From positions 124,001-188,000 of the forward strand of contig NZ_JBBJCN010000001.1 of NCBI RefSeq assembly GCF_037622515.1: DNA of 64,000 bases, written 5' to 3'. Position 1 is the first letter of the stretch. Each line of letters begins with the position of its first letter. Positions 16,215-25,318 of the stretch are shown here, one piece after another. The notes beneath the pieces are model-generated. The model made no database searches. It was not told the DNA's origin and worked only from the letters and a program-made list of their open reading frames with translations. This stretch comes from Paradesertivirga superstes (lineage in GTDB: Bacteria > Bacteroidota > Bacteroidia > Sphingobacteriales > Sphingobacteriaceae). The translations under genes and the position numbers were made by a program.

Positions 16215-17270
16215 TTAACTAGTTGAACTCTGCTTTTTAAAACTCTGGTACTTCTGCTGGTAAAGAGTTTTAGCGGATGTTCCAAAGCTAAAATCAGGTA
16301 AATTACTGATGATTTTTAAAAAGTAGGGCAAGTATAAAACATCAGATGAAGGCGGCAGATCAAGAATATCCGACACTTTATCTTCAAGTAAGTAACGCAT
16401 CAATTGCAAAGTATCTTTGGCGGATACTTTCTCTGGTGTAACACTATTAAAATAAGTCGTTAAGGCTTTGGTCAACTCCCGGCCCTGTAGTGAAGGTTTG
16501 AAATGTCTTTCGCGGATAGCGGATTCAAGAACATTAGCGGATTTGCCACTTTGGGGAATCAGATCTTCGTCCAGCCCTAAGAGAAAGCCTATTACGTTCC
16601 ATAAATGAAGAAAGGAAAGCTGATCTTCATACGAAATACTCAAACCCAGTTTGCGCAGACCGCGTACAACAATTAGCGAAAAAGATAAATTGGTTCCGGC
16701 CATATCCTCCTGATTAACCGGGAAACCCAAATCATTATTCCATTGTCCGCTTTCTAATGTATAATAACGGGCAAGGGCATGGGTAAGTCTGATTTTCAGA
16801 ATATTCGCAAAACCTTTACCATCCTCGTGAAAAGCATCGGGAGCCATCACATTCCAGATAAAATCTGCAGTATCCGAAAGACGTTTTCCGGCATCATTTG
16901 TTAATTTTTGCGACAGATATAAAACCATAGCGCCATCCGCTGCAGCATAACAGTATGGTAAGGATAATAATCCCAATAACTGCATCACTTTCTCAGCATG
17001 TCTAATAAAAAAGGAGGAGCCCTTTCGCATCAGTTTTTCATCTGCCCAGGCAGGCAAAACCATGCAGTTTTGAATGAATGATATCTGCCTGTAATCTGCA
17101 GGAAGTTGATTCAGTCCTGAATTCTGATCCAGCTGTTTTAACCAGGTATAGAAAAACAACCGGGAATCAGCATTGGAGAAACAATGGCGAATAAAAATTT
17201 CAGCCGCAGGATCACCTTTCAATCTTTTTTCTGAAAGAAATGAATCGGAAAATTGCTGAGAGTTGCTCAT
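16215..17270 (-). CDS. MpaB-type oxygenase (DUF2236)
   Basis: 351 residues matching the ER-bound oxygenase MpaB/Lcp-like family (DUF2236), predicted haem-b-dependent all-alpha proteins. Visible elements are the GDPAAEIFI opening, the central hydrophobic helix around SLPYCYAAADGAMVLY and the LHLWNVIGFLLGLDEDLIP helix, the family's C-terminal signature. MpaB acts in oxidative cleavage of a prenyl chain during mycophenolic acid synthesis, and Lcp cleaves rubber; the substrate here is unknown. It is the third gene of the TetR-UbiB-MpaB operon. Confidence 0.82.
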   Translation of the reverse strand: MSNSQQFSDSFLSEKRLKGDPAAEIFIRHCFSNADSRLFFYTWLKQLDQNSGLNQLPADYRQISFIQNCMVLPAWADEKLMRKGSSFFIRHAEKVMQLLGLLSLPYCYAAADGAMVLYLSQKLTNDAGKRLSDTADFIWNVMAPDAFHEDGKGFANILKIRLTHALARYYTLESGQWNNDLGFPVNQEDMAGTNLSFSLIVVRGLRKLGLSISYEDQLSFLHLWNVIGFLLGLDEDLIPQSGKSANVLESAIRERHFKPSLQGRELTKALTTYFNSVTPEKVSAKDTLQLMRYLLEDKVSDILDLPPSSDVLYLPYFLKIISNLPDFSFGTSAKTLYQQKYQSFKKQSSTS

Positions 17271-17323
17271 GGGACCATTTAATTTTCGATGAATCCTTTT
17301 TAAAACTTTCCAGGACAGAGGAT

Positions 17324-18652
17324 CTACACCTCCAAATCTGCAGAATGAAAACGATAAGTATCCGTTCTCACAGTCGCATTTAAGTCATGAAGAATATTAT
17401 ACAAACCAAAGTTAGTACGATTGATATAAATAAAATGCTTTACGCCGCGGGCTTGCTTAAACTCGGGCATTTTTGAAATCATTTCGCCGTATCGGTAAAT
17501 ATTTTCAAAAAATTCCTTTTCACTAAAATCGAAAGTACTGCTGGTATACGGTTTGGCAAATAAGCCAATCATCTGCTTATACATCTCGTAATAAAATTCA
17601 ACCTGTTTGGGAGAATCCTTTAACTGTATCATCTCCAATTCTCTGAAAGCCTGCAGCGTTTTTTCTTCATTATCAAAAAAGTTATTTTGAGTCAGAGAAA
17701 AGAAAGGATAATAAAAGTCGTCAGGTAATACTTTAATACATCCAAAATCAATTATGCCCAATTTACCTTCAGAAGTAATTAAAAAATTGCCCGGATGTGG
17801 ATCTGCGTGTACCGCCCGTAACTCATGCTGCTGGAAATTGTAAAAATCCCATAAGGCCTGCCCTATTCGATTTCTGTCATCCTGTGACGGTTTAGTTTGC
17901 AAATATTCTTTCAAATGCATGCCTTCAAGCCAGTCCATAGTAATGGTGCGCTTACTCGAAAGTTCAGGATAATAGGTAGGAAAAACAATATTATCCAAAC
18001 CAGAACAGGCCTCTGAAAATTCGATAGAACGTTTTACTTCCAATTCGTAATCCGTTTCTTCAAGCAACCGTTCCTCAACTTCACGCATATAAATATCGAG
18101 CTCCTTTTCGCTCATTCCCAATAAGCGGAAAGCAAAAGGTTTAATAAGCTTAAGATCAGAAGAAATAGAAACTCCGACGCCGGGATACTGAATTTTTACA
18201 GCGAGTTTTTTACCATTTAATTCTGCCTGATGCACTTGTCCGATTGAAGCTGCATTACTTGATTTTAAATTAAACTTATCGAAAACTTTTTCCGGAGGTT
18301 TTCCATAAAACTTACGAAACGTCTGTACAATAAGGGGGCCCGAAAGAGGCGGTGCATTGTATTGAGATTGCGAAAACTGACTTACGTAGGCTTTTGGCAG
18401 AATATTTTTATCCATACTTAACATTTGGGCAACCTTTAACGCACTACCTTTCAGTTTACTTAATGATTCATAAATATCAGCAGCATTATCTTCATTCAGT
18501 TCATCTTTGCTAAGGTTCGAATTAAACAGTTTTTTCGAATAATGTTTAACGTAATTACCCCCAATTTTGAAGCCGGTTTTTACAAATTGCGTAGAGCGCT
18601 CAACCTTACTGGTTGGTATACTGCTTTGTTCTGATACTTGTTTTTCGTCCAT
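17324..18652 (-). CDS. AarF/UbiB/ABC1-family atypical kinase
   Basis: 442 residues. Family landmarks are a KxGQ-like segment KGSALKVAQML (68-78, Gln retained), the Ala-rich loop ASIGQVHQAELNG, the catalytic-type Lys in LAVKIQYPG, and HADPHPGNF with the metal-binding IDFG. UbiB proteins are ATPases supporting ubiquinone and prenyl-lipid metabolism. No C-terminal membrane helices are evident, unlike E. coli UbiB. It starts 2 bases after the TetR gene, and the MpaB-like oxygenase follows. The neighbourhood suggests metabolism of a prenylated or other lipid. Confidence 0.88.
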   Translation of the reverse strand: MDEKQVSEQSSIPTSKVERSTQFVKTGFKIGGNYVKHYSKKLFNSNLSKDELNEDNAADIYESLSKLKGSALKVAQMLSMDKNILPKAYVSQFSQSQYNAPPLSGPLIVQTFRKFYGKPPEKVFDKFNLKSSNAASIGQVHQAELNGKKLAVKIQYPGVGVSISSDLKLIKPFAFRLLGMSEKELDIYMREVEERLLEETDYELEVKRSIEFSEACSGLDNIVFPTYYPELSSKRTITMDWLEGMHLKEYLQTKPSQDDRNRIGQALWDFYNFQQHELRAVHADPHPGNFLITSEGKLGIIDFGCIKVLPDDFYYPFFSLTQNNFFDNEEKTLQAFRELEMIQLKDSPKQVEFYYEMYKQMIGLFAKPYTSSTFDFSEKEFFENIYRYGEMISKMPEFKQARGVKHFIYINRTNFGLYNILHDLNATVRTDTYRFHSADLEV

Positions 18653-18654
18653 AA

Positions 18655-19302
18655 TTAAAACGGCATTTTTATACCGGCATTCTTCGCCAGAAACTTTCCA
18701 TATTCAAACAACTCATCAATGGGTGAACGCTGAAAAAGATTATAGGTAACATTAAGTCCTTTCTCTATCGCTTCATCTGTTTTTTCAAATCCTGCAGAGC
18801 TGTCTTTAAGCCAAAAATTGAGTACAAAAACAAACTGCATCCACAATGCATCTTTGTATTTATTTGCGAAAAACGGTCTGTCGATTAATTCTCCTGACTC
18901 GATACCTTCCTGAATAATTTGTACAGCAAAAGCTTCAAATTCCGCTTTTAATCCTACTAAAACCTTTCTGGTTCCAATTATCTTTTCAGAATGTTTTAAA
19001 CTGAAAGAAGCAAAGCTGCGTTTACTTTTTAATAATTCAATAAAACTATAAAACAGGCTAAGCGCTTTTTCCCTTGAAGAATATTGATTCCATACTTCCT
19101 GGGCTTTCACTTCGGTTATGGTTGATACCATTAATCCCGCCCAAATCATTTCTTCAATGCTTTCAAACGAGCCGAAATGATTGTAAAACTCTTCTTCGGC
19201 AAGATCATTTTCTTTTGCGAAGATGTATACAGATTTAGGCTGCTCGCCATGAGTCAAAACGTATTGAATATAAGCTGCCTGAAGCTTCTCTTTGGTTTCC
19301 AT
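18655..19302 (-). CDS. TetR-family regulator
   Basis: 215 residues. The N-terminal helix-turn-helix covers about residues 1-55 (SVYIFAKENDLAEEEFYNHF is the recognition segment, atypically Glu-rich), and the rest is the all-helical ligand domain. It heads an operon with the UbiB-like and MpaB-like genes and presumably controls it, ligand unknown. A variant with weak HTH similarity is also possible, since the turn is less canonical than in TetR itself. Confidence 0.78.
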   Translation of the reverse strand: METKEKLQAAYIQYVLTHGEQPKSVYIFAKENDLAEEEFYNHFGSFESIEEMIWAGLMVSTITEVKAQEVWNQYSSREKALSLFYSFIELLKSKRSFASFSLKHSEKIIGTRKVLVGLKAEFEAFAVQIIQEGIESGELIDRPFFANKYKDALWMQFVFVLNFWLKDSSAGFEKTDEAIEKGLNVTYNLFQRSPIDELFEYGKFLAKNAGIKMPF

Positions 19303-19534
19303 ATTAATTTTGAACGTTAGAAAAATAGTGAAATTGCATGTTGTGTATTCCCGACATTACACTTACGTTTTATTCTGATATGCAGATTTGACAAGAAGTT
19401 TTTGTCTTTTTTAAATATCGTTATTCATCTTACTATAATCGAATAACAGTCGTTAAAATCAGAAAAATGAGATATCTATGAAAAAACAAGTCTTCTTACC
19501 AAGCTTCCATGATCCATCTGTAAATTAGAATTAT

Positions 19535-19542
19535 TAAGTTTG
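19535..19542 (+). promoter_or_regulatory. TAnnTTTG -7 box 4 bases before an ATG
   Basis: TAAGTTTG matches the -7 consensus exactly and ends 4 bases before the ATG at 19547. No TTG is found at the ideal distance upstream. If used, the transcript would be leaderless. Confidence 0.35.
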
Positions 19543-19546
19543 AACC

Positions 19547-20344
19547 ATGTTGGATATACATACGATAAGTATTTTAGGCTGCGGCTGGTATGGCTTTGCT
19601 CTGGCCGAAAACCTGGTTAAGGCTGGGTATACTGTAAAAGGATCTTCAACATCTATTGATAAGTTTAAGAAACTGGAAGATGAGGGAATAAAACCCTATC
19701 AGGTGAAATTTGAATCTGATTCAGAAAGTTATCAGGATGATTTTTTTAAATCGGATTTACTGATCATAAGTATTCCGCCGAAACGCAGTTCTGGAGAAGC
19801 GGGACTATATCCTTCTAAGATACAACGAATCAAAGCAGCTATTCAAAAAGCAGGTGTGAAGCAAGTACTATTTATAAGCTCGACGGGTGTGTACGGCGAC
19901 CATAACCAGGAGGTGGATGAGGATACAGAACCAAAGCCAGACAGTGAGTCGGGAAAAGCCATTTTAAGTGCTGAAAAGATTTTGAAAGATCAAAAGGACT
20001 TTGCTGTTACTATTCTTCGTTTCGGAGGGTTAATCGGGCCGGGAAGAGATCCGGCAAGGTTTTTTGCAGGCAAAAAGAATATCCCAAATGGAAAAGCCCC
20101 GGTTAATCTTATCCATCTGAAGGACTGCATTGGAGTAAGTAATGCTATAATTCAACGGAAAGCTTTCGGATATACATTTAACGCCTGCGCTGATACGCAT
20201 CCTGAAAAAATGAAATTTTATACGCTGACTGCTCAAAAAAGCAGGCTTGAAATCCCCGAATTTATTGAGGAACTCAATGAATGGAAAATAGTGACCAGCC
20301 GCTATCTAGACAAGGTATTAGAGTATAAAACATCTTCTCTTTGA
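19547..20344 (+). CDS. NAD(P)-binding SDR-like protein (YeeZ group)
   Basis: 265 residues. The Rossmann motif is ILGCGWYGFALA (GxGxxG variant) at the N-terminus, followed by a strand ending in SSTSIDKF, the FISSTGVYGD segment with the YeeZ-like Thr-Gly-Val-Tyr, and FGGLIGPGRDP. This is the atypical extended SDR group represented by YeeZ, of unknown substrate. It converges on the GlxA-type regulator gene. Confidence 0.85.
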   Translation: MLDIHTISILGCGWYGFALAENLVKAGYTVKGSSTSIDKFKKLEDEGIKPYQVKFESDSESYQDDFFKSDLLIISIPPKRSSGEAGLYPSKIQRIKAAIQKAGVKQVLFISSTGVYGDHNQEVDEDTEPKPDSESGKAILSAEKILKDQKDFAVTILRFGGLIGPGRDPARFFAGKKNIPNGKAPVNLIHLKDCIGVSNAIIQRKAFGYTFNACADTHPEKMKFYTLTAQKSRLEIPEFIEELNEWKIVTSRYLDKVLEYKTSSL

Positions 20345-20369
20345 CTGAGCAGATGAAAGATCCGCCCCC

Positions 20370-21344
20370 CTAGCTCAGATCCCGGTTATACTTTCCTTTA
20401 TATTGCAAAGGCGACAAACCTGTAAATTTTTTAAAAGTAGTACGAAAAGCTTTATTATCTGTATACCCGACCTTATACATCACTTCGTTTACATTCTCGC
20501 GGGAGGATTCAAGGCTCATCTTAGCGGCTTCTATTTTCACCCTCTGAATATATTCTACGACCGTATTTGAAGTCGCTTTTTTAAATCTGCGTTCCAGGTT
20601 TCTCCGCCCCAGAGCAAACATAGATGCCAGCTGATCGACAGATATTTTCTCGTGGAAGTTCTGCTCTATAAAAGCCTGGGCCTTTTTCACCTCTTCATCT
20701 TCATGTCCTTTTTGTCCCTGAAATATCGTAAACGATAATTGATTGTCGCGTTCTACTTCGATGGCGAATACCTTAGCCGCAAGATTAGAAATCTCACGAC
20801 CTGCGTATTTTTCTATCAAATATAAAATCAAGTTCAGGTAAGAAAAGGCCCCGCCGCTTGAATATATTCCCTTTTCGTCGGTAATAACTTTTTCGGTTAC
20901 CAGGGTTACATCCGGAAACATATTTCTGAAAGCATTTTCTGCCATCCAGTGGGTAGCACATTTTCTTCCTGATAATAATCCGGTTGATGCCAGTAAAAAA
21001 GCACCAAGGCAGAGACTTGCAACTTCTGCACCTGACTTATAATGTTCAACAATCCATGGAATAAAGTCACGGTTATTCTCGATAGCCCCGGTAATCTCAC
21101 CATCCAGAGCAGGGATAATGATCAGATCTGTTTTTTTCACATCACCTATGAGCAGATTTGCGTGAGCAGTAAATGACCCTCCGCTTAATGAAGTTTCTTT
21201 TGTCAGTCCCACTAATTGCACATCAAAAACGGGAGGAGCTCCCTTAGCTTTAAAAAACTCATTCACTTGTGAAAACAATTGGCGGGAACCTTCAAGACTG
21301 CCCAAAATAGCCCCTTTTGGAATCAGGATCGATATATGTTTCAT
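20370..21344 (-). CDS. GlxA-type transcriptional regulator (DJ-1/PfpI + AraC HTH)
   Basis: 324 residues. Residues 1-200 form a DJ-1/PfpI-like amidotransferase fold (ISILIPKGAILGSLEG, the Cys-containing VASLCLGAFLLA), and the last 95 form a double helix-turn-helix of AraC type (ISVDQLASMFALGRRNLERRFK and VMYKVGYTDNKAFRTTFKK). It is a sensor-regulator of unknown signal. I start it at the ATG 21342-21344 because the upstream in-frame extension to 21419 runs through the dispersed inverted-repeat element and would not be part of the family. Confidence 0.9.
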   Translation of the reverse strand: MKHISILIPKGAILGSLEGSRQLFSQVNEFFKAKGAPPVFDVQLVGLTKETSLSGGSFTAHANLLIGDVKKTDLIIIPALDGEITGAIENNRDFIPWIVEHYKSGAEVASLCLGAFLLASTGLLSGRKCATHWMAENAFRNMFPDVTLVTEKVITDEKGIYSSGGAFSYLNLILYLIEKYAGREISNLAAKVFAIEVERDNQLSFTIFQGQKGHEDEEVKKAQAFIEQNFHEKISVDQLASMFALGRRNLERRFKKATSNTVVEYIQRVKIEAAKMSLESSRENVNEVMYKVGYTDNKAFRTTFKKFTGLSPLQYKGKYNRDLS

Positions 21345-21363
21345 CAGAATATAATTTATTTTT

Positions 21364-21506
21364 AATGGAGATGAAGCTATCATGAGCCTGCCCGAAAAAC
21401 AGGCGGGCATATTTTTCACAGGTATTTATTTAGTAAGGTGTTCAAGAGAACGCTTCGCTAAGTTCATTTCTATTTGTGAGTGGTATGCTCATGATGGTTT
21501 CATTTA
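21364..21506 (-). repeat. Dispersed inverted-repeat element, copy B
   Basis: Arm 21364-21387 (AATGGAGATGAAGCTATCATGAGC without interruption in copy A or C except two bases) and arm 21486-21506 (TGCTCATGATGGTTTCATTTA) are complementary over about 17 bases. The 98-base interior holds a separate GC-rich hairpin (TGCCCG/CGGGCA, 21388-21410). It occupies the 363-base gap between two divergent genes, about 20 bases before the regulator's ATG. Confidence 0.6.
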
Positions 21507-21707
21507 ATAAAGGTAATGGATAGGCTAATCGCAAGCAAATTTCTAATTATATGATATAAAACGATTTACTTGTTTTTCGTAATCTTAACAGATGCACGGA
21601 CTTTATAATTTAACAAGCTAAAAGAGGCAGCTTAAAAAAAACATTAAGTCGCACACCTATCTCAGTAACTTTTTTTCCCTTTTCCCGTAGAATTTGAACC
21701 CTTATTT

Positions 21708-22970
21708 ATGATTTCAAACAGAATAAATATATCTTTTTTTAAAATTCCGTTAATTTATTTACTAGCAGGTTTATTGTGGATTTTAGTTGGAAATGAGCTC
21801 CTTTATAAATTAACAAGCGGCTTATCACGCGAGGCGCAGCTAAATTATCAAACATGGAAAGGGATTATTTTTATAGGTAGTACTACCATAATATTGATTC
21901 TGCTGCTTTATTATCAGCAAAAAAAACTCATCAACTCCGAAAAATATTATCGTTATCTTTTCGTCAACAACCCTAATCCCATGTGGGTATTTGATATCGA
22001 AACAAAAGAAATTATCAAAGTGAACGATGCCGCACTCGCAAAATATGGATATCAAAGGAGCGAGTTTCTCAATATGAACGTCTATGATATCCGGCCGCCG
22101 GAAGAACACGATTTACTGGATATAGCCATTGCAGAATATAAAGGAACGCACAGAACTTCAGGGAGATGGAGACACAGGAAAAAGTCCGGGGAAGAATTTA
22201 GCGTATCAATAATTTCAAATAAAGTTCGTTTTGGAAACCGAAATTGCATCATGGTTTTGGCAATTGATATTAGTGAAGCTGTAGAAAATGAAAGAAAACT
22301 TCAAAAAGCTATTTGCATTGAAAAGGAACTTAATAATGCGCTTGAAATCAATAACACCATTTTAGAAAAGGCATATCAGGAAAACCGGAGATTAGGTGAT
22401 ATTCTTGGGAAAATAAATAATATGGTGATCATTTTAGATAAAAATGGGTTAGTAACATGGGTTAATCAATCCTTTTTATTTTTCACAGGTTTTACTTTTG
22501 AAGAAATAGCTGGAAAATCTCCGTCTGAAATTTTATTCGGACCCAAATCGGATTTTTTAGTATTAAAAGAATTAGTCACCGCTATTCAGCAAGGCAAATT
22601 TTATACGGCTGACCTAGTGAATTACACTAAAGACAAAAGGGAATATTGGGTTGAAATAACAGTTTCACCCCTTTTTAATGAAAATGGGGAAGTTGACGGT
22701 ATGATTTCTGTTGAAAATGTAATTACTGAACGAAAGGAAAAGGAAGAAAAAATCCAAAACCAAAACAGAGCTTTACGAGAAATAGCCTGGATAAGTTCTC
22801 ATTGTTTCAGGCGCCCTGGAGCCTCGATACTTTCATTAACAGATATGCTTGAAACCGACGATGAGCAGGAAAGACTTGAGTATATAAATTTACTTAAAAG
22901 ATCATCAGTTGAATTAGATGAAGCCACCCGTGAAATTTCAAAAAGAATCAATCATGTAGAAAATGCTTAG
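21708..22970 (+). CDS. PAS-domain signalling protein with kinase-like phosphoacceptor helix but no ATPase domain
   Basis: 420 residues. Two membrane helices (about 12-28 and 50-66) bracket a short loop. PAS domain 1 spans about 75-185 (NNPNPMWVFDIETKEII), then a helical linker, PAS domain 2 about 228-340 (NNMVIILDKNGLVTWVNQSF). The C-terminus has REIAWISSHCFRRPGASIL, a DHp-like helix with a candidate His, and ends before any HATPase domain. Bacteroidota encode many such proteins; it may form heterodimers with true kinases or be phosphorylated by them. Confidence 0.85.
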   Translation: MISNRINISFFKIPLIYLLAGLLWILVGNELLYKLTSGLSREAQLNYQTWKGIIFIGSTTIILILLLYYQQKKLINSEKYYRYLFVNNPNPMWVFDIETKEIIKVNDAALAKYGYQRSEFLNMNVYDIRPPEEHDLLDIAIAEYKGTHRTSGRWRHRKKSGEEFSVSIISNKVRFGNRNCIMVLAIDISEAVENERKLQKAICIEKELNNALEINNTILEKAYQENRRLGDILGKINNMVIILDKNGLVTWVNQSFLFFTGFTFEEIAGKSPSEILFGPKSDFLVLKELVTAIQQGKFYTADLVNYTKDKREYWVEITVSPLFNENGEVDGMISVENVITERKEKEEKIQNQNRALREIAWISSHCFRRPGASILSLTDMLETDDEQERLEYINLLKRSSVELDEATREISKRINHVENA

Positions 22971-22990
22971 AGCGTTTCATCATGCCGGGG

Positions 22991-23470
22991 CTACAATTTA
23001 TTATACCGCATAAACAATTGCGCACATGCCATAGCATCTGATAGGGCATCATGATGTTGAAGGTCGATACCATAGGTTCGGCAAAGCAGGTTTAACTTTT
23101 GTCCATACAATTTATACGTACAATGCGAATTAAAACCCGGAACCATCAACCGGTAGTAGGCTAAAGTCTGCTTTAAACAGCTTATATCAAAAGAACTATT
23201 ATGTGCCACCAGATTTTGATTACAAATAAAGGGTTCGATCAGCGGCCATACCTGGTTAAAGGTCGGTGATGTCCGTGTCATCGCCGGAGTAATACCATGA
23301 ACCTGGATATTATAATAGGAATAATAGTTATCGGGGGGTTTTACTAACAGCACTATTTTTTTCACAATCACTCCCTGTTCTACCCTGACCAAACCTACCT
23401 GACAAATACTGTTTCTTTTCCCCTGCGCCGTTTCAAAATCAATTGCCGTAAAGGTGTTCAATGTATTCAT
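22991..23470 (-). CDS. DnaQ-like 3'-5' exonuclease (DEDDh)
   Basis: 159 residues from the internal ATG at 23468-23470, chosen because the domain begins immediately (TFTAIDFETAQG, Asp11 and Glu13). The other metal ligands are Asp in HNSSFDISC and the His/Asp pair in HHDALSDA, giving a complete DEDDh site. This size matches the exonuclease domain of DNA polymerase III epsilon or RNase T-like enzymes. A 20-residue upstream extension to 23530 is possible but lacks domain character. Confidence 0.88.
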   Translation of the reverse strand: MNTLNTFTAIDFETAQGKRNSICQVGLVRVEQGVIVKKIVLLVKPPDNYYSYYNIQVHGITPAMTRTSPTFNQVWPLIEPFICNQNLVAHNSSFDISCLKQTLAYYRLMVPGFNSHCTYKLYGQKLNLLCRTYGIDLQHHDALSDAMACAQLFMRYNKL

Positions 23471-23722
23471 TTTTCTGGATCCGGTTTTATGTGTAAGCCT
23501 CAGATACCCGGGTACCGAAGTCCAGGCCAAGATAAACCAATTTATATTTGCAACAGAAATTAATTGGTAAATGATCGTTTTTTGAGACTAGTTCATCTTA
23601 GCCACTGTGCCTAAAGAAGGCGGATCAATATCAGCGAAGCACGAACTTTGATATTTGCACAAACATGATTTAACTACCGAAGCACCACTTTTGGGGTAGC
23701 TGTTGTGGACATCTGGCTTTCT

Positions 23723-24820
23723 TTAAAATTCTGTCAGTTCGTAGTTTGTGCTACGTCCGCCTTCTTGTTCTTGTTGCAAAATTCCTTTTTCTATTAAATC
23801 TTTTATATCACGCAAAGCTGTGTCAGGCGAACATTTGACTATCCTTGCCCACTTTGACGATTTTAATTTACCATCAAATCCATCTAATATTTTATTTACC
23901 ATTATACGTTGACGATTATTTAAAGGAGTTTTCTCGTGTATTTTCCAAAATTCTACTTTACGTAAGATTTTTTGTAAAGTGGTCTCTGTTTCTAATAGAG
24001 CGTTTTTCAGGCATTTAAGAAACCAGTCTAACCATTCAGTAATGTCGCCACTGCTGTGTTGAACTTTTTGCAACACCTCATAATACTGTTTTCTCTCAGC
24101 AAGTATTTGACTAGACATACTATAGAATCGCTCCGGGCTATTTTCTGCCCGGGTAAGTAACAAATCTGTAATCGCCCTTGCTATTCTACCGTTACCATCG
24201 TCAAAAGGATGAATGATTATAAACCAAAAGTGGGCAATAGCTGCTTTCAAAACAGGGTCTAATTGAACTTCATGGTTAATCCAATTAAGAAATTTATCCA
24301 TTTCAGCTTTCACCATCTGTGGGGCAACAGCTTCATAATGGATTTTTTCTTTCCCCATTGCTCCCGAAACTACCTGCATCTCACCCGTGCGATAACGTCC
24401 TACTTCTATTTTATACATACCGCTATATCCTGTCGGAAAAAGAGCAGATTGCCAGCCAAATAAGCGGTCATGTGTTAGTGGATTTAGATAGTTTTGGGTG
24501 GCATCAAGCATCATATCTACAACTCCTTCGACGTTTCTGTCAGCAGGAATTAGTCCTCCTACGTTTAATCCTAATCGCCTGGCAATAGAAGAACGAACTT
24601 GCTCATAGTTAAGCTGCTCACCTTCTATTTCCGAAGATTTTACTATGTCAAGTGTGAGCGTGGTAAGAGTAGCTTCTTCTTTTGTTGAAAAACCAAGAGT
24701 ACTCATCTGTCCTGAGAGTTTTCCCTGCAAGTTGCGAACCTCACCAAATATGGCATTAATGGCAATATTACTCCAAGTAAAATTCGTCCAATCCTTATTT
24801 TGATAGATGTATTTTGCCAC
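23723..24820 (-). CDS. Fic-family AMP-transferase-like protein
   Basis: 365 residues. The N-terminal helical region (DUF4172-like, YIYQNKDWTNFTW onward) precedes a Fic domain with the full active motif HPFDDGNGRIAR, followed by a C-terminal winged helix ending with EGGRSTNYELTEF. The layout is that of the common stand-alone Fic proteins with an inhibitory glutamate segment in the N-terminal half. Start: I prefer GTG at 24818-24820 because an exact TATATTTG -7 box lies 20 bases upstream (24841-24848) and the TTG-initiated extension would include it. Confidence 0.85.
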   Translation of the reverse strand: MAKYIYQNKDWTNFTWSNIAINAIFGEVRNLQGKLSGQMSTLGFSTKEEATLTTLTLDIVKSSEIEGEQLNYEQVRSSIARRLGLNVGGLIPADRNVEGVVDMMLDATQNYLNPLTHDRLFGWQSALFPTGYSGMYKIEVGRYRTGEMQVVSGAMGKEKIHYEAVAPQMVKAEMDKFLNWINHEVQLDPVLKAAIAHFWFIIIHPFDDGNGRIARAITDLLLTRAENSPERFYSMSSQILAERKQYYEVLQKVQHSSGDITEWLDWFLKCLKNALLETETTLQKILRKVEFWKIHEKTPLNNRQRIMVNKILDGFDGKLKSSKWARIVKCSPDTALRDIKDLIEKGILQQEQEGGRSTNYELTEF

Positions 24821-24840
24821 CGGTTTTAATTGTCTTGCGG

Positions 24841-24848
24841 CAAATATA
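24841..24848 (-). promoter_or_regulatory. -7 promoter box for Fic gene
   Basis: TATATTTG on the minus strand, an exact match to TAnnTTTG, 20 bases before the preferred GTG start. The -33 partner is not at ideal spacing. Confidence 0.4.
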
Positions 24849-24906
24849 AGGGTTAATCTCCGCAAAAATACGGCAAATGCAAGAATATCCTCCGCGACCG
24901 GAAGAA

Positions 24907-25158
24907 TTATTGCAAACTCTCTTTACTGTAAATACTGTTATTGGCATCCTCAATAGTTATAAAAGTATAGGTATCCAGTATCTCTTCGAAAATATCGTCA
25001 TCATCCCATACAGCAATTATATTCTTTTGAAGATTAAGCGTTAAGAATGCATTGATTGCAGCTAACCTTGCCGGCTCTACCGATGGAATGCCTGTATTAG
25101 ACCTTCCAATCTGTACTGCTGTTGTTGTATCGTGTGAGATTAAGAATAATTGTTTCAT
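24907..25158 (-). CDS. Hypothetical protein, 83 aa
   Basis: I do not recognise the family. 83 residues, ATG start, acidic C-terminal half (AVWDDDDIFEEILDTYTF). It lies about 85 bases upstream of the Fic gene on the same strand. It has no membrane segment or signal. A partner of the Fic protein is possible given proximity, but there is no direct evidence, and the frame could be a chance one. Confidence 0.45.
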   Translation of the reverse strand: MKQLFLISHDTTTAVQIGRSNTGIPSVEPARLAAINAFLTLNLQKNIIAVWDDDDIFEEILDTYTFITIEDANNSIYSKESLQ

Positions 25159-25318
25159 GTGTAATTTAACCCATTATCGAAATTAACGACTGCATTTAAT
25201 TTCCCTTCTGCTAAGCTAAACCTCAATTTTTTAAATGTGTTTTATGTTATAATTTAAAAAAAAACTCATAACTATTTCAAAAAAGCATTGTTATTTATCC
25301 ATACCAATCTATGAAAAT

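Noticed and set aside
21345..21419. N-terminal extension of the GlxA-type regulator
   Set aside because: It translates the inverted-repeat element rather than a conserved domain; the DJ-1 fold begins at the ATG at 21344.
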